Source of the DNA: Desulfobulbaceae bacterium
GTDB lineage: Bacteria; Desulfobacterota; Desulfobulbia; Desulfobulbales; SURF-16
Direction of reading: 5' to 3'
Assembly (NCBI GenBank): GCA_024763495.1
Contig: JANTFJ010000213.1
Coordinates: 1 to 5,210, forward strand
DNA length: 5,210 bases
The notes beneath the pieces are model-generated. The model made no database searches. It was given only the letters and a program-made list of their open reading frames with translations, and had not been told where the DNA came from. Numbering within the stretch: position 1 is the stretch's first letter; each line of letters starts with the position of its first letter. Positions 1 to 5,080 of the stretch are shown here, piece by piece. Made by a program: the position numbers and the translations under genes.

Positions 1-46
1 GTTTCGGCGTGTTCACTATAGTATACTATGTGAATCACGCCTAAAC
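1..46. repeat. Imperfect palindrome upstream of the ABC-F gene
   Basis: Read outward from the centre, TACTAT (24-29) pairs with ATAGTA (18-23), GTGAA (30-34) with TTCAC (12-16), CACGCC (36-41) with GGCGTG (6-11), and AAAC (43-46) with GTTT (1-4). The only interruptions are single-base bulges at T17 and T35 and a C5/T42 mismatch, about 21 pairs in all. The central 12 bp (18-29) is an exact palindrome. The structure touches the window edge and may continue to the left. It could form a cruciform or an RNA hairpin. It has no T-run after it, so it does not look like an intrinsic terminator. Being next to other repeat pieces, it probably belongs to the dispersed repeat family, but an operator for the downstream gene cannot be excluded. 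Confidence 0.7.
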
Positions 47-50
47 GGGC

Positions 51-73
51 GAAGAGGTAAGCGTAGACTCCGT
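51..73 (+). repeat. Remnant of the 40 bp insert module
   Basis: The stretch reads GAAGAGGTAAGC followed by GTAGACTCCG. In the unit at 4933-5080 the same two ends (AAGAGGTAAGC and CGACTCCG) flank a small hairpin, CCCT-TAAAAAC-AGGG. Here the hairpin and its surroundings, roughly 25 bases, are missing. This indicates a shortened copy of the insert module seen at 2209-2257 and 5009-5057. It ends about 34 bases before the ABC-F start codon, so this gene's leader is partly repeat-derived. Confidence 0.5.
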
Positions 74-106
74 GGGGTGCTAGCCGAACATTTACTATAT
101 AAATTT

Positions 107-2134
107 ATGATTACCATTAATAATCTTAATATACAATACGGTAGAAAACATCTCTTTAAAGCCGTTTCAGCCAGAATCAACAAAAATGACCGGATAGGCT
201 TAATCGGAGTGAACGGTACCGGCAAATCAACTCTGCTCAAATTAATTGCCGGAATAAATGAAAGTGACAGCGGGGTAATTGTCCGGGGACGGCAGACAAC
301 TATCGGCTATCTGCCCCAGGAAATAAGTAGTTTTGAGTCCGGCCGCACTCTTTTTGATGAGGCTGAAACAGCTTTTGCTTCCCTGCTGGCCAAACAGCGC
401 CGGCTTGATGAAACCAACGAAAAACTTGGCCGAACCAACAGTTCCGATCCAGAATTTTCTCTTCTGCTTCAGCGCCAGGGTAAACTGCAGAACGAACTTG
501 ATCATGGGGGAATTTTTCAACTCCGTTTCGAAATCGAAAAGGTATTGGCAGGTCTGGGGTTTAAAGAGGAAGATATGACAAAAGAATGCCGGGTTTTCAG
601 CGGTGGCTGGCTGATGCGCCTTATGCTGGCTAAACATCTTCTGGCCCGGCCCGACTATCTTCTTCTTGACGAACCGACTAACCATCTGGACATTGAATCC
701 CTTACCTGGCTGGAAGAATTTCTCAAGACCTATCCCGGTGGACTGGTGCTGATATCACATGATCGAACTTTTCTTGACAATATGACCAATATAACCTGGG
801 AACTCAGCCTGGGCAAGCTTACGCCATACAAGGGAAATTACACAAAATATCTCAAGGCCAGAGAAGAAAGGCTGCGGATTGTCCGGGCCTCTTATGAAAA
901 TCAGCAATCCAAAATTCAACAGACTAAACGTTTTGTTGAGCGTTTCCGGGCCAAATCAACCAAGGCCAGACAGGTACAGAGCAGAGTCAGGCAATTGGAA
1001 AAAATGGAACTGATTGAACTGGAAGAAAGCGAACGAAAAATATTGTTTCGTTTTCCTCCTGCCGCAGCCAGTGGTCGCCTGGCAGTGGAGGTCAGCCACC
1101 TGGCCAAATCATTTGGCGATAAAACTGTTTTTCGCGATCTCAGTTTTGAACTTGACAGGGGCGACAAACTGGCTGTAGTTGGAGTCAATGGTGCCGGCAA
1201 ATCAACCATGGTCAAACTGCTGGCATCCCTTATACGACCGGACAACGGCAAAATAAGGCTGGGCCATCAGGTGACTGTCTCATACTTTGGTCAGCATCAG
1301 GCCCAGGAACTTAATCCCCGGTATACCGTACTTGAAACCATGAACCAGGTTGAAGGAGAAAAAAGTATAACCCAGGTCAGGTCTTTGCTGGGCGCTTTTC
1401 TCTTCAGCGGAGATGAGGTTGACAAAAAAGTCGCTGTACTTTCCGGTGGTGAAAAAAGCCGGTTAGCCCTGGCCAGGATGATATTGACCCCGGCCAACCT
1501 GCTGATCATGGATGAGCCCACTAATCACCTGGACATGATGTCCCAGGAAATTCTTCAGGAAGCCCTGGCCCAGTATGACGGCACTATAATAGTTGTTTCC
1601 CATAACCGTTTTTTTCTTGACCGGTTTGTCAACAAAACCCTGGAAATAAAAAACGGCAGAGCAACTGTTTTTGAGGGAAATACCGGTTATTATCTGGAAA
1701 AAACAACCCAGCCTGCCGATCTTAAAAAAGATATATCCAAATTGGAAAGTCAGGATAACAGGCAGCCTGCAGGTTACGACAACAAGACGCCACGGGGGAA
1801 AAAAGCCAGGCAGATCCAGGCCAGGTTGCGCCGGGAACTGAACAGCAGGACCGGAGAGTTGAAAAAAAGCGGCAAAGAGACTGAGATGAAAATTGAAGTC
1901 CTGGAAAGTCGCAAAGAGGAACTGGAAAAAATACTGGCCGATCCTGAACTTTATAAGGATCAGGAACGATTCAGCGATCAATCAAAAGAATACAGTAGAA
2001 TTGATGACAAGCTTGAGAGGTTGTACCATAAATGGGAAACAATCCAGGGCCGAATTGAGGAAATTGAGGCAAGTCTCCTGGGGACTCACAATAATCAAAA
2101 ACATCCCAAGACAATTTCAGCGCCCTGCTCCTGA
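107..2134 (+). CDS. ABC-F family ATPase (YheS/Uup-like)
   Basis: This is a 675-residue soluble protein with two fused ABC ATPase domains and no membrane segments, the ABC-F pattern. Seen in domain 1: Walker A GVNGTGKST (34-42), signature FSGGW (164-168), Walker B ending DEPTNHLD (188-195), switch His218. Domain 2: Walker A GVNGAGKST (359-367), signature LSGGE (445-449), DEPTNHLD (469-476), His499. Both catalytic glutamates (189 and 470) are present, so both sites should hydrolyse ATP. The linker near residues 270-300 (RFRAKSTKARQVQSR) resembles the P-site tRNA interaction motif of YheS-type proteins. A charged, probably coiled-coil tail covers about 575-658, as in Uup. Family members bind the ribosomal E site and rescue or tune stalled translation; some give antibiotic resistance. 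The subfamily assignment here is inference. The ATG at 107 is preferred because family members start this way (MITINNLNIQYG), although no good ribosome binding site precedes it. An in-frame GTG at 77 would add ten residues and also lacks a well-spaced site. Confidence 0.95.
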   Translation: MITINNLNIQYGRKHLFKAVSARINKNDRIGLIGVNGTGKSTLLKLIAGINESDSGVIVRGRQTTIGYLPQEISSFESGRTLFDEAETAFASLLAKQRRLDETNEKLGRTNSSDPEFSLLLQRQGKLQNELDHGGIFQLRFEIEKVLAGLGFKEEDMTKECRVFSGGWLMRLMLAKHLLARPDYLLLDEPTNHLDIESLTWLEEFLKTYPGGLVLISHDRTFLDNMTNITWELSLGKLTPYKGNYTKYLKAREERLRIVRASYENQQSKIQQTKRFVERFRAKSTKARQVQSRVRQLEKMELIELEESERKILFRFPPAAASGRLAVEVSHLAKSFGDKTVFRDLSFELDRGDKLAVVGVNGAGKSTMVKLLASLIRPDNGKIRLGHQVTVSYFGQHQAQELNPRYTVLETMNQVEGEKSITQVRSLLGAFLFSGDEVDKKVAVLSGGEKSRLALARMILTPANLLIMDEPTNHLDMMSQEILQEALAQYDGTIIVVSHNRFFLDRFVNKTLEIKNGRATVFEGNTGYYLEKTTQPADLKKDISKLESQDNRQPAGYDNKTPRGKKARQIQARLRRELNSRTGELKKSGKETEMKIEVLESRKEELEKILADPELYKDQERFSDQSKEYSRIDDKLERLYHKWETIQGRIEEIEASLLGTHNNQKHPKTISAPCS

Positions 2135-2186
2135 TTCCCGTCACGCTTTTAATTTTTTACTTAAAGGGTAAAAAGAAGACATTTTG

Positions 2187-2264
2187 GTAACTATTCAGCT
2201 GCAGATTGCGGAGTCGGAGTTTATGCCCTGTTTTTAAGGGTGCTTACCTCTTTCCGCTCACAGG
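2187..2264 (+). repeat. Truncated or chimeric GTAAC-box repeat unit
   Basis: The unit opens with GTAACTATTCA (2187-2197). It then carries a block (2209-2257) that matches the reverse complement of 5009-5057 at 48 of 49 positions, and runs straight into GCTCACAGG (2256-2264), the right part of a second box that has lost its GTAACT. The TTTCCGC end of the block would continue as GATCAG in a complete unit, so the junction at the shared GC looks like a deletion or recombination joint. A small hairpin, CCCT-GTTTTTA-AGGG, sits inside the block. The opening box GTAACTATTCA has an exact 11 bp inverted partner at 2507-2517. Confidence 0.8.
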
Positions 2265-2280
2265 GGTGAAGCACGGGCGG

Positions 2281-2304
2281 GGTGGTATTCATGAAGCACT
2301 TACG
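2281..2304 (+). repeat. 24 bp GGI-x-E-x-LT module, copy 1
   Basis: This is one of three related 24 bp blocks; the others are 4822-4845 (+) and 5163-5186 (-). It differs from the minus-strand copy at 7 of 24 positions, five of them third codon positions when read as Gly-Gly-Ile-x-Glu-x-Leu-Thr. A GTAACTGCTCAC box follows 55 bases downstream, matching the order in the other two copies. Its function is unknown. It may be a relic of a small coding sequence carried by the repeat, or the codon pattern may be chance in so short a block. Confidence 0.6.
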
Positions 2305-2359
2305 AAGAGTTTAAACTTTACATGGCATGGTGTAATTGCTTCTGGTATAATGTTTTATT

Positions 2360-2469
2360 GTAACTGCTCACAGGGCATCGCATATTTCCGCGATCAGCCT
2401 GTCTTACATAGCACCAGTATGCTGCGCCAGTCTGATCACGAAAATCTACGGCATCCTGTAACCAGTTAC
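2360..2469 (+). repeat. Complete GTAAC-box repeat unit, copy A (short form)
   Basis: The 110 bp unit is bounded by 15 bp inverted ends, GTAACTGCTCACAGG (2360-2374) and CCTGTAACCAGTTAC (2455-2469), which match at 13 of 15 positions. Inside is a stem between 2384-2397 and 2432-2445 built on GATCAG/CTGATC. On the plus strand this stem has two C-A mismatches; on the minus strand the same positions become G-U pairs, so a minus-strand RNA folds better. The unit corresponds to the reverse complement of 4933-5080 but lacks that copy's 40 bp insert. Terminal inverted ends with no coding capacity suggest a REP/MITE-like non-autonomous element. Confidence 0.8.
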
Positions 2470-2506
2470 AAGCACTGAGGTTTGCACTCATCAGGCGCTT
2501 ACCCCA

Positions 2507-2517
2507 TGAATAGTTAC
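2507..2517 (-). repeat. GTAAC-type box, inverted partner of 2187-2197
   Basis: TGAATAGTTAC is the exact reverse complement of GTAACTATTCA at 2187-2197. Because unit 2360-2469 lies wholly between them, these two boxes may be the ends of an older, 331 bp unit into which other repeat material was inserted. Confidence 0.6.
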
Positions 2518-2525
2518 GTTTTATT

Positions 2526-2546
2526 AAACAAAATTCGATTTTGTTT
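2526..2546. repeat. A/T-rich hairpin with a T-run
   Basis: AAACAAAAT (2526-2534) is followed by the loop TCG and its exact complement ATTTTGTTT (2538-2546), then two further T. The shape resembles a terminator. The stem has only one G-C pair, however, and it lies almost 400 bases past the ABC-F stop, so termination is a weak guess. It could instead be part of the repeat array. Confidence 0.45.
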
Positions 2547-2554
2547 TTAACCGG

Positions 2555-2576
2555 CCGGCACCCTGTAACAAGTTAC
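2555..2576 (-). repeat. Solo end of a GTAAC-box unit
   Basis: The sequence CCGGCAC followed by CCTGTAACAAGTTAC matches the reverse complement of the left end of the unit at 4933-5080 with a single mismatch over 22 bases. No partner end or GATCAG stem is found beside it, so this is a solo end or relic of a decayed unit. Confidence 0.65.
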
Positions 2577-2609
2577 AACACCGTGGTTATTTACAGTTTA
2601 AGTACCCAT

Positions 2610-2624
2610 GGGGTGAGTAGTTAC
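2610..2624 (-). repeat. Diverged GTAAC-type box upstream of the FHA gene
   Basis: GGGGTGAGTAGTTAC matches the common box CCTGTGAGCAGTTAC at 11 of 15 positions and shares the GTGAG and AGTTAC cores. It begins just after a CCCATGGG palindrome. It lies 53 bases before the FHA start codon, so any promoter for that gene must lie in or next to repeat-derived sequence. I see no convincing -35/-10 pair. Confidence 0.45.
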
Positions 2625-2677
2625 TATTTAAAATAATTCCGCCTCTTTATGAGCTGAATTTATAACCAAATAGAAAA

Positions 2678-3649
2678 ATGCCTCAACCTCCAGAAATTAC
2701 CGTCCAGATTATCCATATCGAAGGCCCGCTTAAAGGCCAAATTCAGGAATTGAACCAGCCACAACTTGAAATTGGCCGTCACAAGTCCTGCCAGATCAAA
2801 TTTCCGGCTGATTTGACTATAATTTCTCGAAAACACGCGACTATTACAAGGGAAGGCAACAGGTTTAAAATAACAGATCACAGCGGCAATGGCACCCTGG
2901 TAAATTCTCACCCAATCAAAGAAAATTATTTAAAAGATGGTGACGTAATAACTATTGCTCCAGGCGGCCCTAAATTCAGCTTCCTGGCCGAGATTCACCA
3001 GGCCGCGGCAACTGTGCCGCCGGAAAGCCCGCAACCGTCAGAGCCCTCAATTCCGACAGAGCCTCAAAAATCGCCCCCGGCTCAGCAGTCGCCGCCTTCC
3101 AGACAAACTCCGGCGGCTCAACCACTTCCTGATTATCAACCATCACCGCAACCAGAACCGATTAAACCGGCACCTCCTCAGGCTGATGTATCACCTGTTC
3201 CACCTGTCGCATCGGAAAAGCCGATTACGCCTTTTGTTGTTCAATATGGCCCGACAATTAACTCATTCGACACCATGCCCGTTACCATCGGCAGACATCC
3301 GGAATGTAAATTTATAATTGACCTTCCGGAAATACTGGATCATCAGGCCCTGATTAATTTTCATAACAGGCAGTTCACCCTGGATGATCGTACGGGTCAG
3401 CAACGGGTTCTGGTCAATGGTTCATCCATTCAACAGGAGACAATTCTTCAGCATAATGATGAAATTGCCCTCTCTGCCAATGGGCCTTTTTTTCGTTTTC
3501 TGGAAGGTGGACGGCTGGTGGAAATCGAAAAAGAACCTGTCATGGAACCTGAAGAACCAAAAGATGATAACGCGTCTCAGGTTCATGAAACCGGTTCGAG
3601 CCCCTCAAAAAAAATCAAATCACTGTTTGATAAATTTTTAAAACATTAA
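2678..3649 (+). CDS. Two-FHA-domain protein with proline-rich linker
   Basis: This is a 323-residue protein with no signal peptide or membrane segment, so probably cytoplasmic. The N-terminal FHA domain (about 8-105) keeps the phosphothreonine-binding signature: Gly33-Arg34, Ser50-x-x-His53, Asn71-Gly72 and Asn76. A linker rich in Pro, Gln and Ser spans about 109-186. A second FHA-like domain (about 187-285) keeps Gly205-Arg206, His222 and Asn247-Gly248, but the binding Ser is replaced by Ile219 and the NGT loop is missing, so it probably does not bind phosphothreonine in the usual way. The tail is acidic and then lysine-rich. FHA domains recruit Thr-phosphorylated partners, often in kinase/phosphatase signalling or secretion assembly; no kinase lies in the window, so the partner is unknown. 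The ATG at 2678 is chosen because it sits just ahead of the first FHA strand; the preceding A-rich stretch has no clear ribosome binding site. It converges on the TPR lipoprotein gene with 70 bp between stop codons. Confidence 0.9.
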   Translation: MPQPPEITVQIIHIEGPLKGQIQELNQPQLEIGRHKSCQIKFPADLTIISRKHATITREGNRFKITDHSGNGTLVNSHPIKENYLKDGDVITIAPGGPKFSFLAEIHQAAATVPPESPQPSEPSIPTEPQKSPPAQQSPPSRQTPAAQPLPDYQPSPQPEPIKPAPPQADVSPVPPVASEKPITPFVVQYGPTINSFDTMPVTIGRHPECKFIIDLPEILDHQALINFHNRQFTLDDRTGQQRVLVNGSSIQQETILQHNDEIALSANGPFFRFLEGGRLVEIEKEPVMEPEEPKDDNASQVHETGSSPSKKIKSLFDKFLKH

Positions 3650-3683
3650 TGCCTTTTTCCTGGATCCGCCAAAAAATATAAAC

Positions 3684-3715
3684 GCGGAAAGATTCGGTGC
3701 CCTGTGAGCAGTTAC
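3684..3715 (+). repeat. Half-unit of the GTAAC-box repeat between convergent genes
   Basis: GCGGAAAGATTCGGTGC runs into CCTGTGAGCAGTTAC (3701-3715). The 32 bases match the minus strand of the end of unit 2360-2469 at 29 of 32 positions. They also match the right end of the unit at 4933-5080 once the 40 bp insert 5018-5057 is left out. The box ends four bases from the stop codon of the TPR gene, and the half-unit starts 34 bases past the FHA gene. The other half, with the CTGATC arm, is absent. Confidence 0.8.
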
Positions 3716-3719
3716 TAAA

Positions 3720-4781
3720 TTATTTGATGTTGTTCAAATTAACCTGTAATCTTCTGGCATCAGCCAGATCATGTGCGGCATAACTATGCCGGGGGTTATA
3801 TTTAAGGGCCAGCTCCCATTCCTTTATGGCCTGCTCAAGATTTTCCTTAAGAAAATATTTTAACCCCTGCTTGTAATGTAAATCAGCTTTTTCTTTATCA
3901 ATCTTTACAGGTTGTTCTTTATCAATCTTTGCAGATTCGACAATTTTCGCTGTAGATTTTTTCTGATCGGCCAATTGTTTTTCTATCAGAGATTTAATCT
4001 CATCAACATCCCTGTAATCCGGATTCAGCCGCGATAACAATTTTATGGCTCTGGACAGATTTCCCTGTTGCAGCTCCCTTTTCCCCTCCCGGTAAATCGT
4101 CATCTCTTTTATTCGCAAAGCATCAGGATTGCCGGGATCAATAAGCAAGGCTCTTTTTACCTGGGCCAGAGACTTTTCATACTGTTCCAGCTCCAGATTG
4201 CATTCCGCCTTGGTTATCCATAATTTCAACAGGCCGGGTGACCTTATAGGTTCTCTCCTGGTACTTGACGAATAATCCAACCGCTTAACATCTCTGGCTG
4301 TCGGCTCCGGGGCAATTCTCATGCAGGCGGATTGATAATTAATGGAGGCTGGACGGGTAATACGCTGCAGGGAGGTAAAAGCCTGTTCATCAGCAGGATC
4401 GGCAGCCAGAGCTTCTATGAACTCATTTCCGGCTGCCGACAAATTACCTTCCCGCTGCAACTCTAAACCGGCCAGATAATGTTCACGGGCCATAGATTTC
4501 AGCCGATGGCTCAATGATTCTATCCTTTTCTCAGCCTGACGGTCTTCAGGCAGCAGGCCATGAAGAATCCGCCAATGATATAATGCCTGGCGCAATTCTC
4601 CCCTGTCCTCACATGACAAAGCCCTGGCCCTCGTCTTAAACTCGAGATCCGGAAAACGACTGGTCGGCAAAGAGGCGCAACCCGACAAAATCAGGAACAG
4701 CAGCCATATGAGGGAGAACCTGACAAAAGCTGTGCATGTTATCCGCTTAACCAAACCTGCAATATGCCTTAAAGAGAACAA
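3720..4781 (-). CDS. TPR-repeat lipoprotein
   Basis: The 353-residue product has an N-terminal export signal: a basic start, a hydrophobic core (about 22-32) and the lipobox LSGC with Cys35. Ala36 at +2 predicts outer-membrane sorting by the Lol system if the cell is diderm. The mature part is helical with TPR-like repeats at about 50-80, 98-131, 185-218, 226-258 and 298-331; the last is the clearest (HYKQGLKYF...AIKEWELALKYNP). TPR repeats bind proteins and often scaffold envelope complexes; the partner is unknown. A charged linker (about 266-298) carries a near-exact tandem KIDKE duplication. The start is TTG at 4779-4781, supported by AAAGGGG (4791-4797) nine bases upstream; an internal TTG at residue 10 would shorten the unusually long basic region before the hydrophobic core but lacks this support. 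The gene is convergent with the FHA gene, and its upstream region is made of repeats. Confidence 0.88.
   Translation of the reverse strand: MFSLRHIAGLVKRITCTAFVRFSLIWLLFLILSGCASLPTSRFPDLEFKTRARALSCEDRGELRQALYHWRILHGLLPEDRQAEKRIESLSHRLKSMAREHYLAGLELQREGNLSAAGNEFIEALAADPADEQAFTSLQRITRPASINYQSACMRIAPEPTARDVKRLDYSSSTRREPIRSPGLLKLWITKAECNLELEQYEKSLAQVKRALLIDPGNPDALRIKEMTIYREGKRELQQGNLSRAIKLLSRLNPDYRDVDEIKSLIEKQLADQKKSTAKIVESAKIDKEQPVKIDKEKADLHYKQGLKYFLKENLEQAIKEWELALKYNPRHSYAAHDLADARRLQVNLNNIK
3891..3934 (-). repeat. 24 bp tandem duplication inside the TPR gene
   Basis: Bases 3891-3910 and 3915-3934 match at 19 of 20 positions with a 24-base period, giving two copies of an eight-residue block centred on KIDKE (residues 285-297). 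The near identity at DNA level suggests a recent slippage duplication that lengthens the charged linker before the last TPR without shifting the frame. Confidence 0.85.
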
Positions 4782-4790
4782 AGAGGATAT

Positions 4791-4797
4791 CCCCTTT
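4791..4797 (-). promoter_or_regulatory. Ribosome binding site supporting the TTG start
   Basis: On the minus strand AAAGGGG lies nine bases before the TTG at 4779-4781. This purine run is the best Shine-Dalgarno-like site near any of the three genes and is the main reason for choosing that start. Confidence 0.6.
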
Positions 4798-4811
4798 CAA
4801 TAATTAAGTGG

Positions 4812-4875
4812 AGTACGTAATGGCGGCATTCCTGAACGTCTTACACTTATGGAGTTGTCGCCGCCTGAGTGTACT
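4812..4875 (+). repeat. Hairpin-forming repeat with GGI-x-E-x-LT module, copy 2
   Basis: AGTAC (4812-4816) pairs with GTACT (4871-4875) and GGCGGC (4822-4827) pairs with GCCGCC (4860-4865), with a symmetric 5 by 5 internal loop between them. The 24 bp module (4822-4845) forms the left inner arm and part of the loop; it matches the reverse complement of 5163-5186 at 20 of 24 positions. A GTAACTGCTCAC box follows at 4882. The repeat starts about 30 bases upstream of the TPR lipoprotein start, so it probably supplies or interrupts that gene's promoter region. Confidence 0.65.
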
Positions 4876-4881
4876 TTATTG

Positions 4882-4896
4882 GTAACTGCTCACGGG
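4882..4896 (+). repeat. GTAAC-type box
   Basis: GTAACTGCTCACGGG differs from the common box GTAACTGCTCACAGG at one position. Like the box at 2360 it is preceded by a TTTATTG-like stretch and, further upstream, by the 24 bp module. That repeats the module-spacer-box order. Confidence 0.75.
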
Positions 4897-4919
4897 CTAA
4901 GCGTCCTAACTTCGCTACC

Positions 4920-4948
4920 CCCTGTAATTATTGTAACTGGTTACAGGG
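4920..4948. repeat. 8 bp inverted repeat at the junction of two units
   Basis: CCCTGTAA (4920-4927) is the exact reverse complement of TTACAGGG (4941-4948), with 13 bases between. The right arm is the end of the box at 4933-4947. The left arm looks like the end of the preceding unit that opens at 4882, so two units seem to abut here. Confidence 0.6.
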
Positions 4949-5080
4949 TGCCGGAGATTTTCGTGATCAGTCCGGTGCCGCCATAGTCATACGTAAACCG
5001 GGCTGATCGCGGAAAGAGGTAAGCACCCTTAAAAACAGGGCATAAACTTCGACTCCGTTCGGTATCCTGTGAGCAGTTAC
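4933..5080 (+). repeat. Complete GTAAC-box repeat unit, copy B (long form)
   Basis: The 148 bp unit has inverted ends GTAACTGGTTACAGG (4933-4947) and CCTGTGAGCAGTTAC (5066-5080). Read as plus-strand RNA, 4958-4976 pairs with 4997-5015 in an unbroken 19 bp stem that includes three G-U pairs (at 4961, 4964 and 4971) around a 20-base loop. To the right of the stem is a 40 bp insert (5018-5057), absent from the copies at 2360 and 3684. The block 5009-5057 is the inverted match (48 of 49) of 2209-2257. No gene is credible here: the open frame reading through the unit on the minus strand exists only because the repeat happens to be open. Confidence 0.85.

Noticed and set aside
1463..1981. A 172-codon minus-strand frame, and similar long frames at 242-685 and 916-1251
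   Set aside because: They lie wholly opposite the well-supported ABC-F gene and show no domain, so they are antisense shadows.
2153..2175. Intrinsic terminator after the ABC-F gene
   Set aside because: TTTTTTAC and GTAAAAAG can pair, but the stem is almost all A/T and no T-run follows, so it is too weak to call.
2206..2478. A 90-codon open frame on the plus strand in the first spacer
   Set aside because: It runs through several repeat modules and has no recognisable domain or ribosome binding site. Its similarity to the minus-strand frame at 4941-5201 (shared RSRSLCPVFKGAYLFP) is fully explained by the inverted 49 bp repeat.
2187..2624. CRISPR array
   Set aside because: The repeats occur in both orientations with irregular spacing and inverted ends, and there are no uniform spacers or cas genes.
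2590..2634. Sigma-70 promoter for the FHA gene
   Set aside because: TTTACA at 2590-2595 and TAAAAT at 2629-2634 are separated by 33 bases, and no better-spaced pair was found.
2955..3317. A 120-codon plus-strand frame overlapping the FHA gene
   Set aside because: It is rich in Arg, His and Leu because it is the shifted reading of the proline-rich linker. The FHA frame has clear domain motifs.
3668..3688. Bidirectional terminator between the convergent genes
   Set aside because: Only TCCGC and GCGGA pair across a loop of about 14 bases, and no T-run follows in a useful position.
4933..5080. Integron attC sites
   Set aside because: The GTTAC ends do not fit the GTTRRRY core, the genes are not in cassette orientation, and no integrase is present in the window.
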